From contig NC_087258.1 of the NCBI RefSeq assembly GCF_037042905.1, positions 1,459,001 through 1,523,000 on the forward strand: a stretch of 64,000 nucleotides of DNA, read 5' to 3'. Below are positions 58,501-63,639 of the stretch, in pieces. The notes beneath the pieces were generated by a model, which saw only the letters and a list, made by a program, of their open reading frames with translations, made no database searches and was not told where the DNA came from. The position numbers and the translations under genes are program-made. Source of the DNA: Lytechinus pictus. Its lineage: Eukaryota; Echinodermata; Echinoidea; Temnopleuroida; Toxopneustidae. Position 1 is the stretch's first letter, and each line of letters opens with the position of its first letter.

Positions 58501-61500
58501 CCTGCATTCATTAAATATTTTCATTGTCATTATTATTGAAAAGTCAAGTTTATGCTCACATCGCTATTTAGTATTCATTATGTATTATGATTATATTTTT
58601 TATGATATATATTATTTTGTATATTGCATACAATTATGTCATATCTGATATTGTAATATTTTGAACGCAGTAATAAAACAAAGCAAACAAAGCAAAATAT
58701 TCCAGACTATTGTTCAGAATGTTGCATTATGAGTTACGAACCTGGCCAGTTTTATTGAGGACTTGAGGTCGTGCTATTAAGGCTGCTACATATGTAGGTC
58801 GTGTCTGGTTTAATAGGATGATGTTGATAATAAACACTATTCCCTGGTATATGTACAGTTCTAGCATGTTTACAAGTGCAATATTAAAGTACTAAATTAT
58901 TTTGAGATCTGAAAATGTGTAGTGTGAATTAAATCTGTATTTCACGTTTCTGCAGGAGGCAATTCTTGAAGATTTGTATCAATATGAAAATGAATGTGAT
59001 TCTAGCATCTAGCAACGCAGAATAAAATACTCAACTGAAGAAAGAGAGGAAGAACGAGTACAGAAGAAGGAAGGAAAAGAAAGAATGAAAGTGATGACAG
59101 AATGAAAAGGGATGATATGGAAAAGACAGATAACAAAAGGAAAGATGAGCAGAAGAATGAGAGCAATGAAGGATGAATGAAGAAATGGTAAAAGAGATGG
59201 AAGAAAGGAAAAGGTAAGAAGGATGAAAGAAGAAAACATCAGAAGAAGGAAGAAAAAAAGAAGAATAAGAAAAAAAGATAATCGATTTCATTACATACCT
59301 GATTTAGGGCATCAATGACAATAATTGTTGGCTTGGTGTTTGGGTTTGAGAGGGTGCTACTAGCAATCTGACATGCTGATTCATAATCCTTTGGCATGTT
59401 AGAATCCTAACATTAAAAAACATACATGGGACTATCAACAATCCGACCAAAAAAAAGAAGAAGATTAATGAAAAGCCTTGTACAGGACCTTGGCCCTTAC
59501 TGGAATTCACTGATTTATTTAGGTATTTTATTCATTAGTATTAGCAGGGTGGCTCCATCAGTAGTTTACACACTGTTATGAAAATATGGATTTTCATATT
59601 TGGAGGCCTTATTATCACAAATATTACAAACATGAAAAATGAACAGAAACCAATACAATATTTACTGTAGAAGAGGAATAACGTTTTCAATTTTCAATTT
59701 TGATTTCTGAAGGGCCAAATATTTGTGACATTGGAGAACTTTTCCCTAGTGACTTCTTGTGGGTTTTAAGTTGGGTGATCACAAATGCACAGTGAAACCT
59801 GTAGATTAAGAATCACCACATGAAAGCAGTCTTTGCAGACAGGTTCCTGGAATACATATTTCAACAAGGTATTGATTGAAGGGAATATGAGATTGTAGTC
59901 TGTATAGACTGGTGGCCATCTATGCAATTGGACACTGAATTTAAAAAGAAAAATCCATATCTTATTTTACGAAATAGATATCTGAAACAGAAATACTCAG
60001 AAAATTTATTTTGCACAATTGATATTGCACCCGGCAGGCAAAGTACACCGTCAGATCGATGTTGCTCTATCCCTTTAAATCAGGTTTGAATGTACTTACA
60101 TTACAGACTTTGAGTTCTCTAAGAAAAGTGGTCTTTATGAGCAGATGACCTTTATGAAAAAGCTTCTTGAATATGTTTTTTGAGGGAAACAAACCTATTT
60201 GTGGTCTTTATTGACAGGTGGTCACTAGAGCAGGTTTGAGGGTGTACTTACATTACAGACTTTGAGTTCTCTAAGAAAAGTGGTCTTGATAAGCAGATGA
60301 CCTTTATGAAAAAGCTTCTTGAATATGTTTTTTGAGGGAAACAAACCTATTTGTGGTCTTTATTGACAGGTGGTCACTAGAGCAGGTTTGAGGGTGTACT
60401 TACATTACAGACTTTGAGTTCTCTAAGAAAAGTGGTCTTGATAAGCAGATGACCTTTATGAAAAAGCTTCTTGAATATGTTTTTTGAGGGAAACAAACCT
60501 ATTTGTGGTCTTTATTGACAGGTGGTCACTAGAGCAGGTTTGAGGGTGTACTTACATTACAGACTTTGAGTTCTCTAAGAAAAGTGGTCTTGATAAGCAG
60601 ATGACCTTTATGAAAAAGCTTCTTGAATATGTTTTTTGAGGGAAACAAACCTATTTGTGGTCTTTATTGACAGGTGGTCACTAGAGCAGGTTTGAGGGTG
60701 TACTTACATTACAGACTTTAAGTTCTCTAAGAAAAGTGGTCTTGATAAGCAGATGACCTTTATGAAAAAGCTTCTTGAATATGTTTTTTGAGGGAAACAA
60801 ACCTATTTGTGGTCTTTATTGACAGGTGGTCACTAGAGCAGGTTTGAGGGTGTACTTACATTACAGACTTTGAGTTCTCTAAGAAAAGTGGTCTTGATAA
60901 GCAGATGACCTTTATGAAAAAGCTTCTTGAATATGTTTTTTGAGGGAAACAAACCTATTTGTGGTCTTTATTGACAGGTGGTCACTAGAGTAGGTTTGAG
61001 GGTGTACTTACATTGCAGACTTTAAGTTCTCTCAAGAGTCGTTTGATCATTTTTTCTGGGTTTGTGGATCCAGGGATGGCCCCTACAAAGTGATAGAATA
61101 TGTTCCATGGTCCCTGTCCACTGTAGAAGAAATAGACATCATTAGTCTGGTGATTACAAAAAGTATATACATTTAATATTCGACTAGTGTGACCTTCCTG
61201 AAATTACTGGCATCTTAGGTTTGAGTTCATCTAAAAGTTGTAATGCTTTCATGTTTAATATCCCAGATTGATCAGCTCCATGAAGTAAAACAAGAGTAAC
61301 AAATATTAACCCTAAATAGACTGGGCTATTTCGATGCCTAAGAAGACTGGGGGGGGGGCTGATTCAGCCCCCCCCTTATGATCTCGGCCGTCGATCACGT
61401 GATCGCGACGAAAACTGGCATGCGGGTTACCCATGGCACGATCTACAATTCATATTCTCATTAATCTCATTAATTATGCTAATTTTTGCGTAAAATCATA

Positions 61501-63398
61501 AGTTTGCTCTAATTCATAAAATACATGTAATGCACCTAAAATGCTAAAAAAAATTCCACATACTCTAGATAGGCATCTAATCAAATTCATTTTTCAAAAA
61601 TTTCAACATCACATTTATTTTCTAATGTATTCTATTGTTTTCTAAATTTCTTATGTATTTTTTTGTTTTTCGACTTTTTGTTTTTTATTGTTTTTTCAAT
61701 GGAAATTGTCGGGGACTTTATTTTGACCATAAAAAACATAAATCAATTGATTTTAAACAGTAAAAGGAAAAATAATGATACATTTATGAATTTTGGCTAA
61801 AAACACTATTTGCATTGGATTTGTACACAAATTCACGTTTTTGAGTAATTTTGGGTCTGCATGCACTTACAAAATGTTGCATAATTTCGGAACCGTGTAT
61901 CCCGGGGGTCACAATTTTGGTCCCAAAAGTTGCGCGAGACGTGAAAGTAAAAAGTCAATAAGCGACGCGGTCAAAAAATTTCAAGCGGCGGATTTATCGT
62001 GGGAAATGTTGAGGGGGGGGGGGCTGAATCAGCCCCCCCAGTCTTCTTAGGGTTAAAGATCAGGGGCCAATAACACAAAGCTTGGCAATGATCGTAGAAC
62101 ATTTGTAAACGGTTGATTGCACTGCCTAAAGTGTACAATCAATCGTGAAAATCAAACATACGATTAACTGCTAACTTTTGTGTTACACGAGCCAGATGTA
62201 CAAAACGGTTTATTATTTAAAGGAATTGGCAGTTAATGACCGTTTTCTGGTTACCCCTTTAAGAAGATCAAGTGTGTTCCTTTTAACTAAATCAATAAAT
62301 TTGGGTAATTTCATAAAAAAAATTAAAAAAAATTCGTTCAACCCCTATTTTTCTTCATTCTTACACCACTTCACTGCTTAATCCATGACTTCAGAGCATT
62401 ACAAATTTTCATATGACCTAGACGACAGACACAAATTATTTCAAGAAGGTCTAACTTGTATAACAGGTTTGATATAAATATATCAGGGACTTGTCGTGGT
62501 GTAAAGTGAAATGCATTTATCTTATAATCACTATACTTTGGTATCAGGATAAATGATCTTCTCTAAAGAACATACCTTGGTATATCTCCCTTGGCAACCC
62601 TCAAGCATGCTACATCAGCAACGCGAGCTAGGAGAGAAGACTTTCCGCTCCCTGGTCCACCAAGGAGAATGAGAGCACTGCATTTCTCTTTGTCCATGAT
62701 ATATGATTCAATCTGCAAAATAAATATAAATATGTAGATAATAAAAAATGGAGAGTCAACATTTCATAGAGGAACTTAAGTTTTTGTGTTGCTGTCTGAG
62801 GGAATACCAAACAAGTGATCATATCATCATCATCATAGTTTTAAATCTGGTTTTGTCGCCAGGAACAAGGGTGGCTGTATTCACCTCACACTCGCAGCAG
62901 TCGCCCTTACCCCATCCCTTCAACCTTGCCATATTCAGAGCATTCTCCATCCTCAAGCCAACCCTTCCACTCTCCTCCTCCTCCACTTGCCTCATCCATG
63001 TCTTCTTTGCCCCCCCCCCTACTCCAAACCGCCCACCTTGAACTCAAAAGCCCTTCTTAAAACATGACCGTCATCCCTCCTAAACATGTGCCAATACCAA
63101 TGCACCCCACTCGCCTTCACCAACCAGTCCACTTCTTCTTCCAAACCAAACACCTGCATCAAGTCCTCTGTCTTCTTCCTATCTATCAACTTCACACCAA
63201 AATAACACTATTTTGAAGTTAGTTTTCTGTTCAATTCTCACCAACCTTTTCTAAGATATCCTTCCGTCCTAGGAGGATACTGCTTCTGCTCTTCATGAAT
63301 GATTCATGAGCTTCTTTGTCCTGTTCATAGGGATCTAGCTGTCTACTCTCATCAAGAGGATACTGCTCTCCAATGGCCTTCTTGAAGAAATCAAATAC
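14870..63398 (-). CDS. NACHT ATPase with TPR repeats (TPR repeat-containing protein DDB_G0287407-like), 5' partial
   Basis: Sixteen exons join in frame into 803 residues plus TAG: 63246-63398, 62576-62712, 61012-61120, 59299-59406, 57790-57963, 56181-56368, 55344-55522, 54431-54738, 51344-51472, 50863-50975, 49165-49297, 48279-48395, 46461-46604, 17294-17374, 16450-16608, 14870-15049. The first visible exon starts with an acceptor, so the N-terminus lies outside the window. Seen: a P-loop GGPGSGKSS (about residues 69-77), a Walker B strand IIVIDALNQ (161-169), a helical region, then TPR-like helices and an acidic tail ending DEDDNDNEY. NACHT plus TPR is the layout of nephrocystin-3, TTC41 and the DDB_G0287407 family; the last fits best from memory of the family. 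Such STAND ATPases usually act as nucleotide-switched scaffolds or sensors, so a cytoplasmic role is inferred. The donor of the first exon (GTTGGT) is weak, but it is the only one that keeps the frame. Confidence 0.85.
15185..15475 (-). pseudogene. 5'-truncated LINE fragment (C-terminal end of reverse transcriptase protein)
   Basis: The minus strand reads RIQFKVCLYVYKTLNQLA, then SAEKRFAVAAAKTWNAIPLS and LGFKSSLKTYVFRQ before a stop. This is the typical C-terminal signature of CR1/RTE-type retrotransposon ORF2. An upstream stop and probable indel near 15470 end the match, so it is a dead fragment in the last intron of the TPR gene. Confidence 0.75.
16985..17285 (+). mobile_element. tRNA-derived SINE
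   Basis: An A-box-like TAGTGGCCCAGTGGATTAG and a B-box-like GGGTTGAATCCC head a body with ATTTCCTTCAGCAAGAAAT, GGTGAATGGGTACCCGGCAG and CAGCTCGAGCTAAAGCC. It ends in ATT-type microsatellite DNA. The same family occurs near 54965 and, antisense, at 56395-56640. Confidence 0.8.
18523..18897. mobile_element. Possible left half of a MITE split by the outer element
   Basis: After TA (18521-18522) it begins CTGTAAAAGTGGAAATTTTC and has GCGCGAATTTAAAAACACGC. A diverged inverted counterpart ends at 46140 followed by TA. The similarity between the two ends is partial. Confidence 0.4.
18898..19661. repeat. Left subterminal array of the outer element, 209-bp units rich in CCTATAGG
   Basis: The word GGTTTCTGATGG recurs at 18952, 19244 and 19453, and the next copy is due at 19662, where the inner element begins. 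The last two intervals are exactly 209 bp. Units are full of CCTATAGG-like palindromes and TCTATTGGTCCTATAGA. The array resumes at 31000 beyond the inner element. Confidence 0.9.
19662..19990. repeat. Left TIR and subterminal GTAGTCAAA repeats of the inner element
   Basis: After the 20-bp terminal word there are several copies, in both orientations, of GTAGTCAAA / TTTGACTAC (for example near 19676, 19765, 19853, 19930 and 19950), mixed with GGGTCATTT words. This is typical of subterminal transposase-binding regions. Confidence 0.8.
20323..20487. repeat. Long hairpin (inverted repeat) inside the inner element
   Basis: An arm of about 55 bp beginning ATAGAGAAGATTCATCTTGA is followed by a loop of about 50 bp and the near-exact complement ending at 20487 (TCAAGATGAATCTTCTCTAT). 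The loop is GC-richer (CCTCTAGAGAAGATGG). It may be a small foldback element or a structured RNA. No target duplication is obvious. Confidence 0.8.
20490..21858. other. No gene seen; AT-rich sequence inside the inner element
   Basis: This stretch lies downstream of the SAMD3-like stop codon and may hold its 3' UTR. Only short chance reading frames are present. Confidence 0.5.
21859..27524 (-). CDS. SAMD3-like protein (main exons)
   Basis: Seven exons join in frame into 393 residues and a stop: 27382-27524, 26696-26780, 26136-26319, 24241-24434, 23766-23889, 23042-23178, 21859-22173. The protein follows, motif by motif, the uncharacterised family annotated 'sterile alpha motif domain-containing protein 3-like' in fish and invertebrates: RRRMVRIVVSHLMEKYGNKP, FPALKDVEGPGYEAWYTP, GFIEERLKNVRKRMP, HDIELQWPRLFDVPNMIDGD, ESFIDFQPIGTNLPKYL and LLKAVDVCFKLFYVLDLEYP. 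The end (VLYQ then NTSSCVRSLRTYVLHT) is taken as natural, although a GTAAAT donor after VLYQ could allow one more exon. The start is not in this block; see the candidate exon at 30333-30570. Molecular function is unknown. All exons lie inside the inner transposon, so the gene moves with it or was captured by it. The reading frame is intact. Confidence 0.8.
23301..23752. mobile_element. hAT-like MITE with 8-bp target duplication AGAAAATA
   Basis: Ends are CCCCGGGTGGGGG... and ...CCCTCCCCCCGG, with GGGCACTCAATAT repeated inverted inside both ends. Perfect AGAAAATA copies flank it at 23293-23300 and 23753-23760. Its interior repeats 'CACCCAAAGACCCCCTATTT' several times. It fills most of a 587-bp intron of the SAMD3-like gene and ends 13 bp from exon 23766-23889. 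Confidence 0.85.
24605..24800 (-). mobile_element. tRNA-derived SINE head (antisense)
   Basis: On the minus strand, GGCCTAGTGGTTAGAGCG resembles a polymerase III A box and GGGTTTGAACCCC a B box. Spacing is tRNA-like but no acceptor stem can be closed, so this is a SINE or tRNA relic, not a tRNA. Confidence 0.6.
24862..25406. mobile_element. hAT-like MITE with 8-bp target duplication ATGTAAGT
   Basis: The left end CCCGGGGGGGGGGGTCTGTC and the right end ...GACAGACCCCCCCTGGG are inverted, and the inverted match continues through TCCTCATTGAAAGGGGGG. ATGTAAGT flanks both ends (24854-24861 and 25407-25414). The 545-bp element sits in the 1.7-kb intron of the SAMD3-like gene. Confidence 0.88.
25845..25925 (-). 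mobile_element. tRNA-like SINE head (antisense)
   Basis: The minus strand reads TTAGCTCAATCGGTAGGGCA then GTGTTCAAGTCCCAGC, tRNA-like A and B boxes about 30 bases apart. The 5' and 3' ends do not pair as an acceptor stem, so a functional tRNA is unlikely. Confidence 0.55.
27915..28335. repeat. Imperfect tandem duplication, about 214-bp period
   Basis: TTCAGGGTCC...ATATTTGTC...CTCTATTCATTTTCAAAATG...CCAATTTTGCGATGTAAGCT occurs twice in the same order, starting near 27967 and 28181. It lies upstream of the first main SAMD3-like exon; no coding role is seen. Confidence 0.75.
28340..30332. other. Interval inside the inner element with two hairpins and no recognised exon
   Basis: A hairpin at about 29930-30003 pairs GGGGACGGACTAGGCC with GGCCTAGTCCGTCCCC around an AAGCTT-centred loop. 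A second at 30158-30184 pairs GCTCCCGCCCG with CGGGCGGGAGC over CTGCG. A GC-rich patch near 29120 (CAACATGGCTGCCGGCGG) and a strong plus-strand donor AAAAGTAAGT near 29472 look promoter- or first-exon-like, but no continuation was found. The missing SAMD3-like exon should also lie here. Confidence 0.5.
30333..30570 (-). CDS. Candidate first exon of the SAMD3-like gene (start of a SAM domain)
   Basis: The frame is open from ATG at 30570 to a GTAAGA donor after 30333. Its last 20 residues, MMERLLNKWGLGGLVAVFEG, resemble the first helices of a SAM domain. The GC-rich sequence before this looks more like 5' UTR, so the real start may be the downstream ATGATGGAG near 30390. The exon ends in phase 1, while the next recognised exon (27524) starts in phase 0, so at least one exon with the rest of the SAM domain should lie between; I could not identify it. 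It sits about 430 bp inside the right end of the inner transposon. Confidence 0.45.
30885..30997. repeat. Right TIR and subterminal repeats of the inner element
   Basis: GTCAAATTTGACTACAT and GTCAAATTTTGACTACC are palindromic copies of the motif found at the left end. They are followed by the terminal inverted repeat ending in GTGTG at 30997. Confidence 0.85.
31000..31425. repeat. Continuation of the 209-bp subterminal array
   Basis: GGTTTCTGATGG occurs at 31000 and 31209, again 209 bp apart and in phase with the copies at 19244 and 19453. This segment and 18898-19661 were one continuous array before the inner element inserted. The last unit decays towards 31420. Confidence 0.9.
31430..32075. 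other. 3' flank of the transposase gene, nothing else seen
   Basis: AT-rich sequence between the subterminal array and the transposase stop codon; it probably contains the transposase 3' UTR. Confidence 0.5.
32076..36557 (-). CDS. CACTA/EnSpm-like (Tnp2-type) transposase
   Basis: Three exons join in frame into 1007 residues: 36213-36557, 35243-35333, 32076-34663. The open frame of the last exon extends to 34811, but TTTTTCAATTTCAG ends at 34664, and splicing there keeps phase with exon 2 (phase 1). Residues 1-145 are basic/Ser-rich then acidic (SEDEEVSVEQQER). A CxxC...CPHC pair near 345-368 looks zinc-binding. The core includes NSDGLPVFKSS (about 448-458; candidate catalytic Asp 451), CCCADAPARA (Asp 536), GYFGCGLCYHPG (555-562) and PPDFMHCLLLGVVRQLSELW (622-641). 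The C-terminal half has HQLTHLAKSVYSWGPLW, as in the DUF4218-type tail of Tnp2 proteins. Known for the family: DDE nuclease that cuts at TIRs. No frameshift or stop was seen, so it may be active or recently so. Confidence 0.85.
35873..36090. mobile_element. TCCGGA-type MITE in the first transposase intron
   Basis: It starts near TGTGTCCGGACGATC and ends AGTGTCCGGACACCCGACC followed by a run of about 20 C. The segment with GTGTCCGGACAC and AAGGCTTC matches, in inverse orientation, the element at 6745-7029, so both belong to one family. Confidence 0.6.
36558..37359. promoter_or_regulatory. Divergent promoter region between transposase and BEN-domain genes
   Basis: The two start codons are 802 bp apart and face away from each other. 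Between them are a perfect palindrome TTTCGCGCGCGAAA at 36749-36762 (two overlapping E2F-like half sites), a GCACGTGC E-box-like palindrome at about 36686, a TATA-like ATTATATAAC near 36722, and a CT run near 36640-36660. Shared regulation of both genes is inferred from geometry; no start site is proven. Confidence 0.55.
37360..41434 (+). CDS. BEN-domain protein encoded by the outer transposon
   Basis: Six exons join in frame into 406 residues: 37360-37597, 38108-38268, 38931-39267, 39599-39723, 40663-40876, 41289-41434. The ATG lies in a good context (GCCAAGATGG). Residues 1-80 (FAYVRYRDDQETAIVNV ... YYKAQILLLG) match the N-terminal region often seen in front of BEN domains. Residues 134-205 are Ser/Thr/Lys-rich, 209-243 form a heptad-like coiled coil (KLKKLTEKNESLEEEVARLS), and 288 onward is a BEN domain (VSLGEGIKIPKEKFD, AVAIWGTETLRNRSVTGKAS). 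BEN domains bind DNA sequence-specifically and often act in repressors. Encoded divergently to the transposase, it is a candidate for the element's own terminus-binding or regulatory protein (inference), by analogy with TnpA of plant En/Spm. Confidence 0.88.
41550..41581. repeat. AAT microsatellite
   Basis: About nine ATA/AAT triplets in a row in the 3' flank of the BEN-domain gene. Confidence 0.9.
41598..42962. repeat. Direct duplication of about 235 bp flanking a minisatellite
   Basis: 41598-41832 and 42722-42962 share ATCAGACACATCAATTTCTA, AAAAGTATTTGTATTCATCA, CGCATTTAATGCCGTAAC and GACAAGCTTTAATCAAACCC in the same order with a few differences. Between them lie the 53-bp array and about 480 bp of other sequence. 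This is a local segmental duplication in the BEN gene's 3' region. Confidence 0.85.
41825..42238. repeat. 53-bp minisatellite, eight copies
   Basis: CACTTTGTGCTGGAAGTCTG starts at 41825, 41878, 41931, 41984, 42037, 42090, 42143 and 42196, every 53 bp without exception. Units are nearly identical (CACATACGCAGCGTTTGAAG), with edge variants, indicating recent expansion. Confidence 0.95.
42963..44879. other. AT-rich interval of the outer element with one large palindrome
   Basis: An inverted repeat at about 43541-43742 pairs GTGCACTATATACCAAGCAT with its near-complement ATGCTTGGTATAGTGCAC, and continues through ATTATTGGTGAAAT and AAGCTATACAACC. A possible AATAAA lies near 44427. No gene was recognised. 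Confidence 0.6.
44880..45545. repeat. Right subterminal array of the outer element, 31-bp units
   Basis: About 20 copies of a unit containing CCTATAGACACCCATAGCAT and TTTCTATTGG, 31 bp long, with variants such as GGGCCAATAG. The word TCTATTGGTCCTATAGA is shared with the 209-bp units at the other end of the element. Decayed units continue to about 45720. Confidence 0.92.
45734..46140. mobile_element. Possible right half of the same split MITE
   Basis: It contains GCGCGAATTTAAGAACCCGC and GCGCGAAAAATTAATCCCGC and ends GCGTTTACAG before TA (46141-46142), an inverted relative of the sequence starting at 18523. Confidence 0.4.
47468..48224. mobile_element. 757-bp MITE in a TPR-gene intron
   Basis: Ends GGGGCGGTATTCTG and CAGAATACCACCCC, set in CCA...AGG. 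The words GACAAAAGTTATGACAG and TTCAGAATACCGAT recur inside in both orientations, so the arms are partly doubled. A frame across its interior is not a gene. Confidence 0.75.
49335..49615 (-). mobile_element. tRNA-derived SINE (antisense)
   Basis: On the minus strand a B-box-like GGGTTTGAATCC precedes AATTTATCCACACTGTGC, GAGGTGATGGTTACCGGC and GCGCCTTGAGCACCTAG. This is the same general body as the other SINE2-like copies, here more diverged. Confidence 0.65.
49690..50110 (-). pseudogene. LINE 3' fragment (antisense) with a MITE inside
   Basis: Words such as CCTTCAACCTTGCCA and CTCCTTCTCCCCTTGCCTCC, and the duplicated CACAATGTCTTCTTTGGCCA, parallel the LINE tail at 62850-63190. A MITE at 49794-49951 (GGGGGCCGTTTCATAAAGCT to GCTTTATGAAACACCC) interrupts it after TTGCCA. 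Confidence 0.65.
52013..54405. mobile_element. Large foldback element in a TPR-gene intron
   Basis: The left arm, beginning GTAGTCAGGCAGCATATGTC at about 52016, is repeated inverted at the right end (GACATATGCTGCCTGACTAG, about 54380-54401). The match runs 52013-52570 against 53840-54401 and 52985-53240 against 53615-53830, with about 400 bp extra in the left arm and a spacer of about 370 bp. Related frames (MYFFIFDFDKSIVR...) appear in both arms because the arms are copies; they do not resemble known proteins. The right end is only about 26 bp from exon 54431-54738. Confidence 0.85.
54960..55085 (+). mobile_element. tRNA-derived SINE, short copy
   Basis: TGTGGCCCAGTGGATTAGTC (A-box region) and GTGGGTTCGAGTCCAAGCC (B box) followed by GCGTAATTTCCCTCAG. 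Same family as 16985-17285, truncated early. The acceptor stem does not close well, so a tRNA gene is unlikely. Confidence 0.75.
56181..63398 (-). CDS. NACHT/P-loop exon block of the TPR gene (exons 1-6 of those visible)
   Basis: These six exons encode the nucleotide-binding half. Exon 62576-62712 carries the Walker A motif GGPGSGKSS followed by LLARVADVACLRV. Exon 61012-61120 carries GPWNIFYHFVGAIPGSTN, the strand and helix that usually follow the P-loop in nephrocystin-3-like proteins. Exon 59299-59406 carries IIVIDALNQ, with the acidic residue expected to hold magnesium. Exon 57790-57963 reads LRWLPSKLAPQVRCIFSM, a sensor-type strand. Exon 56181-56368 reads NPLWLSIACEELRVYG, the GxP/helical region typical of STAND ATPases. 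Junction phases are 0, 2, 0, 0, 0, 2 and all match. The introns hold a piggyBac-like MITE, the 152-bp array, a purine tract, a retroposed tail and SINEs. Confidence 0.85.
56395..56640 (-). mobile_element. tRNA-derived SINE (antisense)
   Basis: Ends in AAT repeats at 56398 and carries CCGGCTTTAGCTCGAGCTGC, CCTGCCGGGTACCCATTTAC and CCACTGGGCCACAACGCT. This is the full inverse of the family at 16985-17285. Confidence 0.8.
56965..57352 (+). mobile_element. tRNA-derived SINE, second family
   Basis: TTGGCTCAGTCGGTAACGCG (A box) and TTGGGTTCGAGTCCTACCCC (B box), with a body containing GTTAAATGGAGGCCCCGTAT and GGGGGAAACCCCGGTGTAGC, ending in AAT repeats. An antisense fragment lies at 63690-63835. 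Confidence 0.8.
58411..58745 (+). mobile_element. Retroposed insertion with a 49-bp target duplication
   Basis: 58411-58459 and 58697-58745 are identical over 49 bp (ATATTCCAGACTATTGTTCA ... CGAACCTGG). Between them 237 bp end AATAAAACAAAGCAAA..., an A-rich tail, so the insert is on the plus strand. It looks like a LINE 3' end. Confidence 0.85.
59030..59285. repeat. Purine-rich tract of about 250 bp
   Basis: The plus strand is mostly A and G (AAAGAGAGGAAGAACGAG, GAAGAAGGAAGAAAAAAAGA). It lies just upstream of exon 59299-59406's donor side, in the intron. Pyrimidine-rich frames on the minus strand come from this bias. Confidence 0.85.
60093..61018. repeat. 152-bp tandem array copying an exon end and splice donor
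   Basis: TACTTACATTACAGACTTT starts at 60093, 60245, 60397, 60549, 60701 and 60853, and its diverged source (TACTTACATTGCAGACTTT) at 61005, always 152 bp apart. On the minus strand each unit holds AGAACTCAAAGTCTGTAAT followed by GTAAGT, a copy of the end of exon 61012-61120. The middle units are almost identical. Confidence 0.95.
61310..62052. mobile_element. piggyBac-like MITE, copy 2
   Basis: TTAA flanks both ends (61306-61309 and 62053-62056). The inner ends read CCTAAGAAGACTGGGGGGG and CCCCCCAGTCTTCTTAGGG. The left end carries about 27 extra bases. Palindromes have the core CTGATTCAG / CTGAATCAG instead of CCATTATGG. Interior words TTAATTATGCTAATTT and TTTTTATTGTTTTTTCAATG match copy 1. 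It lies in a TPR-gene intron. Confidence 0.82.
62066..62195. mobile_element. Short MITE, uninterrupted relative of 9356-9738
   Basis: GGGGCCAATAACACAAAGC ... GATTGCACTGCCTAAAGTGT ... CTAACTTTTGTGTTACACG matches the outer parts of 9356-9738 and lacks the CACTGC-ended insert. Confidence 0.7.
62850..63195 (-). pseudogene. LINE 3' fragment (antisense)
   Basis: The minus-strand translation gives VFGLEEEVDWLVKASGVHWY and WHVLRRDDGHVLRRA, the C-terminal signature of RTE/CR1-type reverse transcriptase proteins, followed by a decayed GRPKKTW-type region. No intact frame remains. Confidence 0.75.
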
Positions 63399-63639
63399 CT
63401 GCAACAATAGTTTAAACATAGTTAAAACATGTTATATTGATAATGACAATGTTTATACAGTGTTTGTATATTTCATTCAATATAATGTAATACAAAATGA
63501 ATAGTCACTGTGTTGTGCATATAACTATTTTGTGAAAGATATGCAAAAACTAAATTCAATTCGCAATTCAATTTTAGTCATTCCTTTCTTATTCATCCAA
63601 ATTGGATGAATTTTTCAGCATTATGCTTGTTAATTTTTT

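Noticed and set aside
59009-59291. Phe/Ser-rich minus-strand frames
   Set aside because: Produced by the purine-rich tract on the plus strand.
61793-62050. 85-aa plus-strand frame
   Set aside because: Wholly inside the piggyBac-like MITE; the sister copy at 13206-13981 does not keep it open.
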